The notes under the pieces: generated by a model | Told to the model about the DNA's origin: nothing | What the model saw: the letters and a program-made list of their open reading frames with translations, nothing else | Databases searched by the model: none | Made by a program: the position numbers and the translations under genes | Part shown: positions 1 to 5,167 of the stretch, piece by piece | How positions within the stretch are numbered: position 1 is the first letter of the stretch | Layout of the letters: the number at the start of each line of letters is the position of its first letter | Source: an uncultured Plesiomonas sp. | Lineage (GTDB): Bacteria; Pseudomonadota; Gammaproteobacteria; Enterobacterales; CAMTGL01 | Direction: 5' to 3' | Assembly: GCA_947071955.1 (NCBI GenBank) | Contig: CAMTGL010000128.1 | Span: 1 to 6,271, forward strand | DNA: 6,271 bases

Positions 1-68
1 CGGTTAGAAGCGTATTTATACTGTGGGTAAGGGAGATGATAGGTTATTTTAATCCTGTACAGTACCGG

Positions 69-554
69 TTATGACTGTTTAGCAGTATTGCGAATGGCTG
101 TTTTTTTCGTGGCTTGTGCTTTGTTTTGTTTGGCAATCAGTAGGCTCAGATAGGCGTTTACCACCTTGGTGCGATAGTTAATGTGGTACTGAGGGGTTTT
201 GGAGTGGTAGTTGCCTACGGCACACCAGACATCGCCTTGACACTGATACAGGTGCTCTTGTAGCAGTGATCCGGCAACAGCAACATTCAGACAAGTATTG
301 CTGGCCAGTGCTTGCCACGTTAAGCCGGGAAACTGTGCTTGTAAGCGCGGAAGGTGGATGGTGTTGATCTGCATCGGGCCCAGATCATAAGAGCCGTTGC
401 TGTTTTTGCTGATAGTCCATTTTTTGCCGCCTTCGACCTGTGATATGGCTTTTAGCAAAATACCGGGCACACTATAGAGCTGGCTGGCTTTGGCGATACA
501 GTATTGCATCTCTGCCGCCGGCACGCTTTGCTCTGTGTAGATGGCATCAAACAT
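69..554 (-). CDS. Small VirB1/IagB-like lytic transglycosylase (SLT domain), no signal peptide
   Basis: A 161-residue protein of the SLT/lysozyme-like fold, the family that cleaves the MurNAc-GlcNAc bond of peptidoglycan, often to make room for secretion systems, pili or conjugation machines. Seen in the sequence: a probable catalytic Glu41 in SQVEGG (family form usually ESGG), the DLGPMQIN signature at residues 57-64, HLPRL at 67-71, and the AVGNYHS motif at 112-118 typical of the VirB1/IagB/PilT branch, followed by Y127 and KVVNAY. Cysteines 19, 88, 105 and 111 suggest disulfides, as in IagB-like proteins. The C-terminal tail (about 142-161) is Lys/Ala/Gln rich. The start is supported by AAGGA 8 bases upstream (563-567); an in-frame TAA at 579-581 rules out a longer N-terminus, so no Sec signal is encoded. 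It stands alone, divergent from gloC, at the place of ycbK in E. coli. No secretion or conjugation gene is visible, so its partner is unknown. Confidence 0.85.
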   Translation of the reverse strand: MFDAIYTEQSVPAAEMQYCIAKASQLYSVPGILLKAISQVEGGKKWTISKNSNGSYDLGPMQINTIHLPRLQAQFPGLTWQALASNTCLNVAVAGSLLQEHLYQCQGDVWCAVGNYHSKTPQYHINYRTKVVNAYLSLLIAKQNKAQATKKTAIRNTAKQS

Positions 555-681
555 GACATAAATCCTTTTTGTCGTTACTTATACTATGCGTCAATTTGCC
601 CACTCTGATGAGAAGAAATTGCTTTTTAAGTGGATAAAATTGCAAAATCTGAACTGAGATCTTTTTTATTTTGGATTAACA
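555..681. promoter_or_regulatory. Divergent intergenic region between transglycosylase gene and gloC
   Basis: This 127-base AT-rich gap must hold the start signals for both divergent genes. On the minus strand, AAGGA (563-567) is a good ribosome binding site for the transglycosylase, and TATAAG at 578-583 is a possible -10 without a convincing -35. On the plus strand, TAAAAT (635-640) is a possible -10 for gloC, again without a good -35, and GGA (673-675) lies 6 bases before the gloC ATG. No operator or riboswitch could be recognised. Confidence 0.4.
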
Positions 682-1329
682 ATGAAATACCATATTTTAC
701 CGGTTACGGCATTCCAGCAAAACTGTTCACTTATCTGGTGTCATCAGACCCTTGAAGCGGCGTTGATTGACCCTGGTGGTGATGCTGCCACCCTGATTAA
801 TGCGGTTACTCAGGCAGGTGTTACTCTGACTAAAGTGCTGTTAACGCACGGTCATCTTGACCATGTTGGGGCAGCTCGTGAGATCGCCAACCATTTTTCA
901 GTACCGATTTACGGCCCACAGAAAGCGGATCAATTCTGGCTTGATTCATTGTCACAACAGGCTCAGATGTTTGGTTTACCTGATTGCGGCGCATTAGTGC
1001 CTGATCACTGGCTAAACGATGGCGATAATATCACGATCGGCGCATTTTCGCTGTCGGTATTGCACTGCCCGGGGCATACCCCTGGACATGTCGTATTTGT
1101 GAATACGCAGGCTAAAGTAGCGTTTGTGGGGGATGTGCTGTTTAAAGGCGGCGTAGGGCGCAGTGATTTCCCGATGGGAGATCATCAGCAGCTTATCTCT
1201 TCTATTCGCAATCAGCTCTGGCCACTGGCCGATGATACTCTGTTCGTACCAGGGCATGGGCCAACGTCAACGATTGGGTATGAAAAGCGTACGAATCCGT
1301 TTATGGGCGAGGAGATGCCAGGCTGGTAA
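682..1329 (+). CDS. gloC: Hydroxyacylglutathione hydrolase GloC (YcbL), type II glyoxalase
   Basis: A 215-residue metallo-beta-lactamase-fold hydrolase, the same length as E. coli YcbL/GloC and closely matching it, including the start region (PVTAFxQNCSLIWC), FKGGVGRSDFP and the C-terminal GHGPxSTxGYE. The family completes methylglyoxal detoxification by hydrolysing S-D-lactoylglutathione to D-lactate and glutathione in the cytoplasm. Metal ligands are all visible: THGHLDH at 55-61 (His56, His58, Asp60, His61), GHTPGH at 131-136 (His132 in the usual ligand position), Asp151 in VGDVLF and His192 in PGHGP. There is no signal peptide. The ribosome binding site is weak (GGA, 6 bases before ATG), but the start agrees with the family. 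It converges on the DUF2982-like gene and is separated from it by a strong bidirectional terminator; it appears to be monocistronic. In E. coli the gene also converges on aspC, so the setting supports the name. Confidence 0.95.
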   Translation: MKYHILPVTAFQQNCSLIWCHQTLEAALIDPGGDAATLINAVTQAGVTLTKVLLTHGHLDHVGAAREIANHFSVPIYGPQKADQFWLDSLSQQAQMFGLPDCGALVPDHWLNDGDNITIGAFSLSVLHCPGHTPGHVVFVNTQAKVAFVGDVLFKGGVGRSDFPMGDHQQLISSIRNQLWPLADDTLFVPGHGPTSTIGYEKRTNPFMGEEMPGW

Positions 1330-1384
1330 GCTGCCCAGAGATTTTTTAGAAGCAGATAGCTCGTACACAGATTTACATACAGAT

Positions 1385-1438
1385 AAAAACGGTTCGCTGG
1401 CCATGCTTATGCATAATGGCCGATAGCTAACCGTTTTT
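1385..1438. terminator. Bidirectional terminator between gloC and the DUF2982-like gene
   Basis: A perfect 10-base inverted repeat, AAAAACGGTT (1385-1394) and AACCGTTTTT (1429-1438), encloses a second one, GGCCAT (1399-1404) and ATGGCC (1416-1421). Because the A and T runs form the base of the stem, transcripts from either side end in a U tract. It sits between convergent genes, 56 bases after the gloC stop and 43 bases after the stop of the opposing gene. Confidence 0.92.
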
Positions 1439-1481
1439 GCTGTGGTAGGTGTATAGGTATAGTTCGGTATAAACGCTGATT

Positions 1482-2156
1482 TTATGCTTCTTTGGGGGCT
1501 GCCTCTCGCTCACGGTAGATACGAGACAGAGCAATAACTTCATCAGCAGAACGGTCGAGTGCGCTGAGCGGAATATACAGATCATACCCAAGCAGGCGGC
1601 GGCATAGCTTCATACGGTGTAGCAACATTGCTTCCTCATCACTATAGACTCGTTGGTTGATCTCTATTGCTGCGGGGTTGTATAGCAGGGTGCTTACGTG
1701 GGGATCATTAATCTCCTCTTGTTCCAATCCTATATCTACCAATTCACACTGTTCGCGCAGTAAGCGGTAAATCAGCGCCGGTGTAATGCGATCAATAATA
1801 TCGGCCCGATTTTTGAGCTGAATACCCAGATAGTTTAACGGAACCCACTGTAGCCCTTGCTGGTGACAGGGAATGCCGATGCGCTGAATGTGCTGCCACG
1901 GAAGCGCCCAGCCGCCACTGCGATGGTGATATTGCAGATGCATCTCTGACAGTGTGAGCCCTACATCGGGCTCTCGCCAACGGGTTAGCCCCTGCCATGC
2001 GAGATAGACCGCGAGTGCAAACAGGATACAGAGCAAAAACCAACTGGGTTGCAGAGCATACAGCATTAACGCGGCGGTAACGGCAAGCAGGCTGCCCGAG
2101 CAAAGCAGAGTCAGGCAATGTTTTTTGATGGCTGGTCGCATGTGCACACTTTCCAT
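1482..2156 (-). CDS. DUF2982-like inner-membrane protein of unknown function
   Basis: A 224-residue protein that I match, by recalled family pattern, to the DUF2982 family of gammaproteobacteria. It has a short basic N-terminus, two closely spaced membrane segments (about residues 16-34 and 37-56), then a cytoplasmic-looking region. Residues 64-116 read like a small beta-rich, PH-like domain (LTLSEMHLQYHH, WALPWQHIQRIGIP, WVPLNYLGIQLKN). The C-terminal half is mainly helical and charged, with PALIYRLLREQ (126-136), RMKLCRRLLGYDLYIP (181-196) and a final LDRSADEVIALSRIYRERE stretch. No catalytic motif is evident, so a reaction cannot be assigned. The start is chosen because AGGAG (2163-2167) lies 6 bases before this ATG; the later Met6 is too far from it. 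It lies between gloC and aspC, which are adjacent in E. coli, and appears to be its own transcription unit, ending at the bidirectional terminator. Confidence 0.8.
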   Translation of the reverse strand: MESVHMRPAIKKHCLTLLCSGSLLAVTAALMLYALQPSWFLLCILFALAVYLAWQGLTRWREPDVGLTLSEMHLQYHHRSGGWALPWQHIQRIGIPCHQQGLQWVPLNYLGIQLKNRADIIDRITPALIYRLLREQCELVDIGLEQEEINDPHVSTLLYNPAAIEINQRVYSDEEAMLLHRMKLCRRLLGYDLYIPLSALDRSADEVIALSRIYREREAAPKEA

Positions 2157-2252
2157 TCGACTCTCCTGCTGATATTGAGCGGTGGGTTTACCGTGAGCAT
2201 TAGTTGTGAGTATCAGTATGGTGTCTAACTTTGAAAAATGAGAAGTTTGTCA

Positions 2253-2268
2253 CGCTTATTTTTAAGCG
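2253..2268. repeat. Small hairpin just past the aspC terminator
   Basis: CGCTTA (2253-2258) and TAAGCG (2263-2268) form a 6-base stem around a TTTT loop. It directly abuts the U tract of the aspC terminator, giving two hairpins in tandem on the minus-strand transcript. It could be a back-up stop or simply chance in AT-rich DNA. Confidence 0.5.
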
Positions 2269-2302
2269 AAAAAAATCAGCCACAGAGTAAACCGTGGCTG
2301 AT
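2269..2302 (-). terminator. Rho-independent terminator of aspC
   Basis: On the minus strand, ATCAGCCAC (from 2302) pairs with GTGGCTGAT (to 2275) in a perfect 9-base stem with a 10-base loop, followed by seven U (2275-2269, the first overlapping the stem). It lies about 90 bases after the aspC stop. The 91 bases between (2303-2393) hold no convincing gene or site. Confidence 0.9.
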
Positions 2303-2393
2303 CGTAGTATCTATCACTGAAAATAGTGGTTTGTATCCCTTAAATACGCGTTTGCTTTACGGTGCTTTTTTGCCGTATTGAAAGCTGCAGCGC

Positions 2394-3584
2394 TTAGAGT
2401 ACTTTGGCAATAGCCTGACACAGTGGGTCGATATTTTGCGTGGTAATTCCAGCAACGTTAATACGGCCTGAACCTACCGCATAAATAGCAAATTCATCAC
2501 GCAAACGGGCCACTTGTTGTGGGTTTAAACCGCTGAATGAGAACATGCCATTTTGCTGGGCAATGAAGCTAAAATCACGGTCTGCACCCAGTTGTTGTAG
2601 TTTTGCCACAAACAGCTCACGCATTTGGTGGATACGGCTGCGCATATCGGCAAGCTCGGCTTCCCACTCGGCTTTGAGTTGGCTGTCAGCTAAGATCATG
2701 GCGACAACGGCAGCACCGTGCGCCGGTGGGTTAGAGTAGTTGGCGCGGATCACCGATTTTATCTGGCTAAATGCACGCTCGGCAGTTTCCTGATTAGCGG
2801 CCACAAGGGTGCAAGCACCAACACGTTCGTTATATAAACCAAAGTTTTTAGAGAATGAACTGGCCACCAGAAGCTCTTGATGGTTTGCGCAGAACGCACG
2901 CAGGCCGTAAGCATCTTCTTCCAGCCCTTTTGCAAAGCCCTGATAAGCAAAGTCAAATAGCGGTAGCCAGCCTTTTTCGGCCGATTTTTTTGCTAGTAGA
3001 TCCCACTGTGCAGGTGTGGGATCGACACCGGTAGGGTTATGGCAGCAGCCGTGGAATAACACCACATCACCGGCTTTGGCCTGCTCTAATGAGGTCAGCA
3101 TGGCATCAAAATCGAGCGACATGTTATTGGCATCAAAATAACCGTACTCACGCACTTCAAGACCTGCCGCCTTAAAAACACTGACGTGGTTTGGCCATGT
3201 TGGGTTACTGATCCAGATGGTGGTTGCTGAGGTTTGGCGAGCAATAAATTCTGCGGCAATGCGTAATGCCCCTGTACCGCCGGGGGATTGTGCTGTTTTT
3301 GCGCGTTTAGCGGCAATAATCTGGCTGTTTTCGCCAAACAGCAGTGTTTGTGTGGATGTGCCAAAAGCGGCAATGCCATCAATACCGAGGTAGTTTTTGC
3401 TATTTTCTTCTTCTAATAAACGTTTTTCGGCTTTTTTTACTGAGTGTAGTACCGGTGTTAAACCGGAATCGTCTTTATACACACCAACACTGAGGTTGAT
3501 TTTGTGGGATCGTGGGTCTGCTTTAAACGTATCAGAAAGCCCGAGGATAGGATCGGCTGGTGCGGCAATGATGTGTTCAAACAT
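2394..3584 (-). CDS. aspC: Aspartate aminotransferase AspC
   Basis: A 396-residue class I PLP-dependent aminotransferase that exchanges the amino group between aspartate and 2-oxoglutarate (oxaloacetate and glutamate) and also serves aromatic amino acid synthesis; cytoplasmic homodimer. It matches E. coli AspC along its whole length and keeps its numbering. PLP lysine is Lys246 in SSFSKNFGLYNERVG; other active-site residues are Tyr65, Trp130, Asn183 in NPTG, Asp211, Tyr214, Ser243, Arg254, and the substrate-carboxylate arginines Arg280 and Arg374. The start at 3584 (MFEHIIAAPADPILGL) aligns with the E. coli start. An in-frame ATG at 3596 would add only four residues (MLSH) and has no ribosome binding site at a usable distance. 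The chosen start itself has only GGA about 11 bases upstream, so translation initiation may be weak or unusual. It has its own promoter and terminator and lies downstream of porin 1, as aspC lies downstream of ompF in E. coli. Confidence 0.97.
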   Translation of the reverse strand: MFEHIIAAPADPILGLSDTFKADPRSHKINLSVGVYKDDSGLTPVLHSVKKAEKRLLEEENSKNYLGIDGIAAFGTSTQTLLFGENSQIIAAKRAKTAQSPGGTGALRIAAEFIARQTSATTIWISNPTWPNHVSVFKAAGLEVREYGYFDANNMSLDFDAMLTSLEQAKAGDVVLFHGCCHNPTGVDPTPAQWDLLAKKSAEKGWLPLFDFAYQGFAKGLEEDAYGLRAFCANHQELLVASSFSKNFGLYNERVGACTLVAANQETAERAFSQIKSVIRANYSNPPAHGAAVVAMILADSQLKAEWEAELADMRSRIHQMRELFVAKLQQLGADRDFSFIAQQNGMFSFSGLNPQQVARLRDEFAIYAVGSGRINVAGITTQNIDPLCQAIAKVL

Positions 3585-3625
3585 GTGTGATAGCATCCAT
3601 GAAAGTCAGAAAAAGTTCCTTTATC

Positions 3626-3654
3626 CTTATACCGCTTGCGTGTGTGCTTGACAA
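3626..3654 (-). promoter_or_regulatory. Sigma70-type promoter of aspC
   Basis: Reading the minus strand, TTGTCA (3654-3649) matches the -35 consensus at five of six bases, followed by a 17-base spacer and TATAAG (3631-3626), also five of six. The predicted transcript would start near 3619, giving a leader of about 35 bases to the ATG at 3584. The promoter lies just after the porin 1 terminator, so aspC is expected to be transcribed independently of the porin. Confidence 0.8.
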
Positions 3655-3662
3655 TCAACTCT

Positions 3663-3689
3663 GTAATAAAAAAGGCGCAAATGCGCCTT
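3663..3689 (-). terminator. Rho-independent terminator of porin 1
   Basis: On the minus strand, AAGGCGC (from 3689) pairs with GCGCCTT (to 3672) in a perfect 7-base GC-rich stem with a 4-base loop, followed by TTTTTATTA (3671-3663). It sits 32 bases after the porin stop codon and before the aspC promoter. Confidence 0.92.
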
Positions 3690-3721
3690 AATCGTGCAAA
3701 GCGAGAAAAGAGTGCAACAGG

Positions 3722-4840
3722 TTAAAATGCGTACTGCATAGCAACGGCAGTGACATTGTCTGTCAGCACACTGTTTTGCGATGTGTAGTCATTTTGATCC
3801 AATAAATTGATTTTATAATCAACGTAAGTGGTGAGGTTGGCATTAATGGCGTAAGTCAGCGAAAGATCAACATATTTGCTGTAGTTTTGATCGCCATAAC
3901 CGGTCAGGTTTTTCGCTTTACCTTGTGCATATGCAATACCCGGTGTAATGCCGTTATCCCATGTATATTGGGCTGTCAGGAAATAGGCCTGCGTTTTATC
4001 GGCAAAATTGTTGTTGCTGTTGATATCCACATAAGGCTGAAGATTTTTGGTTTCGGCATAAACAGCGGATAAATAAATATTGTTCATGTCATATTTTGCG
4101 CCGACTGACCACATATCGGCGGTATCTTCATTAAAATCAGCAGCTAGTGGGGTATCACTCAGGTTGCGGATAGCCTGTATATCTTTACCGCCTGAGTTGT
4201 AGGCGCTGCCAAGCGTTAAACCCAGATCGCTAAAGGTGTATTGCAGTGAAATACCACCACCGTCAGTCTGCACGCCAGTACTTTGAGCTAGGTATTGTAA
4301 TCCCACGTCAAAATTGGCATAGCTGTAGCGGTATTGCAGCATGCCATCACCGCGCCCTGTACCAAACATAGAGTCTGGCGAAATCGGGCTACTGGCTGAA
4401 ACTTCTGAAAAATAACCGAGCGTGTCTTCACCAAACTCCGGCAACATGTCGGCATACGCGGTGACATCGTACATCACTCCCCAATTATGGCCATATTGCA
4501 GTGTGCCATAGGTTTCGTGGGTAACACCGGCATAACCAAGGCGGATTTCACCATCGCTTCCCCAGAACGGGTTCTGGTTGCTACCAAGCGGTTGGTTATA
4601 TTCAATATGTCCAAACCCTTTAAGGGTTTCATTGATCGTGGTACTGCCTTTTAAACCAAAGCGCGAATTGCTTTGATCACCGTAGGTTGAAAGATCATTT
4701 TTTTTGGCAAAGTGGTAATCGCCCATAATGTAGCCGTAAAAATCGAGTTGATTACCATTTTTATTATAAACTTCAGCAGCATGAGCCGTATTAGCAAGCA
4801 AAATAGCAGGAATAATGACAGTAAGAATGCGGTATCTCAT
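3722..4840 (-). CDS. General outer-membrane porin, OmpF/OmpC family (porin 1)
   Basis: A complete 372-residue trimeric 16-strand beta-barrel porin that lets small hydrophilic solutes across the outer membrane. Signal peptide is residues 1-21, cleaved after AHA; the mature protein begins AEVYNKNGNQLDFYG, as in OmpF/OmpC, and is 351 residues long (E. coli OmpF is 340). It ends in Phe, as the BAM recognition signal requires. By alignment with OmpF, pore constriction residues are Arg60 (OmpF R42), Arg100 (R82), Arg163 (R132), and in loop 3 Asp131 (D113) and Glu135 (E117). Loop 3 reads PEFGED instead of PEFGGD, and the YGRNYGVVYD motif reads YGHNWGVMYD, so His118 replaces the arginine at OmpF R100. 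The start is supported by AAGGA 8 bases upstream (4849-4853). Position next to aspC corresponds to ompF, but with two porins here either could be the ompF counterpart, so no symbol is given. Confidence 0.96.
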   Translation of the reverse strand: MRYRILTVIIPAILLANTAHAAEVYNKNGNQLDFYGYIMGDYHFAKKNDLSTYGDQSNSRFGLKGSTTINETLKGFGHIEYNQPLGSNQNPFWGSDGEIRLGYAGVTHETYGTLQYGHNWGVMYDVTAYADMLPEFGEDTLGYFSEVSASSPISPDSMFGTGRGDGMLQYRYSYANFDVGLQYLAQSTGVQTDGGGISLQYTFSDLGLTLGSAYNSGGKDIQAIRNLSDTPLAADFNEDTADMWSVGAKYDMNNIYLSAVYAETKNLQPYVDINSNNNFADKTQAYFLTAQYTWDNGITPGIAYAQGKAKNLTGYGDQNYSKYVDLSLTYAINANLTTYVDYKINLLDQNDYTSQNSVLTDNVTAVAMQYAF

Positions 4841-5046
4841 GATCTATTTCCTTGTCTGTTATGATGCTGGTATGCATCGCCATTGCTTTTTTTGTGGCTT
4901 ATATCCCAAATTTGCCACGCTAAAATTAAGCATAGAACTGATTAAAAAATCCGCCACATTGCCGTGTTGTATCGCACAGGAAATGCAAAAAGTAGGAGTA
5001 AGAGACAAGGTGTTTGAGAGATAAGAGATTAAAAATAAACGGGTAG
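4841..5046 (-). promoter_or_regulatory. Leader and upstream control region of porin 1
   Basis: About 200 bases between the porin 1 start and the porin 2 terminator hold no gene. On the minus strand, TATAAG (4903-4898) is the best -10 candidate, giving a leader of roughly 50 bases; the -35 is poor, as in activator-dependent porin promoters. TACTTTTTG (4994-4986), about 80 bases upstream of the -10, resembles half of an OmpR box from ompF/ompC. A leader of this kind is where porin mRNAs are commonly targeted by small RNAs. The OmpR and sRNA links are inference; only the elements are seen. Confidence 0.4.
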
Positions 5047-5090
5047 GGAAAAAGTAAAAAAGCCAATACCCCTGTTAAGGGTATTGGCTT
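5047..5090 (-). terminator. Rho-independent terminator of porin 2
   Basis: On the minus strand, AAGCCAATACCC (from 5090) pairs perfectly with GGGTATTGGCTT (to 5060) in a 12-base stem with a 7-base loop, followed by a U-rich tail (TTTTTT within 5061-5056, then another T run). It ends the transcript about 80 bases after the porin 2 stop codon and separates the two porin genes into different transcription units. Confidence 0.93.
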
Positions 5091-5103
5091 ATTCACAGGC
5101 AGA

Positions 5104-5113
5104 TAACCGGTTA
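5104..5113. repeat. Perfect palindrome in the porin 2 3' untranslated region
   Basis: TAACCGGTTA is a perfect 10-base palindrome located between the porin 2 stop codon and its terminator. It has no loop, so it is more likely a protein-binding site or chance than an RNA hairpin. Confidence 0.35.
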
Positions 5114-5121
5114 AAGTAACG

Positions 5122-5138
5122 CACTACATGCAGTAGTG
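5122..5138. repeat. Hairpin in the porin 2 3' untranslated region
   Basis: CACTAC (5122-5127) and GTAGTG (5133-5138) form a 6-base stem with a 5-base loop, about 30 bases after the porin 2 stop codon and upstream of the terminator stem. There is no T run after it on either strand, so it is not itself a terminator. Confidence 0.5.
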
Positions 5139-5167
5139 TTTACCCTAAACAGATTCTGATGCCAGAA

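Noticed and set aside
58..66. GTACAGTAC repeat and nearby ACCGGTT downstream of the transglycosylase gene
   Set aside because: Too short to separate from chance; no stem with a U tract, and too close to the window edge to judge.
2358..2378. TACGG/CCGTA hairpin with an internal T run, near the aspC stop
   Set aside because: Only five base pairs, and the T run is in the loop; the strong terminator at 2269-2302 explains termination better.
3585..3596. Four-residue N-terminal extension of AspC (MLSH)
   Set aside because: E. coli AspC starts at the next methionine, and no ribosome binding site lies at a suitable distance from the upstream ATG.
3397..3651. 84-codon forward ORF opposite the aspC start
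   Set aside because: It is antisense to conserved aspC coding sequence and runs into its promoter; composition fits a shadow frame.
4815..5024. 69-codon forward ORF over the porin 1 leader
   Set aside because: It overlaps the porin 1 start and control region on the opposite strand, has no ribosome binding site and no recognisable protein features.
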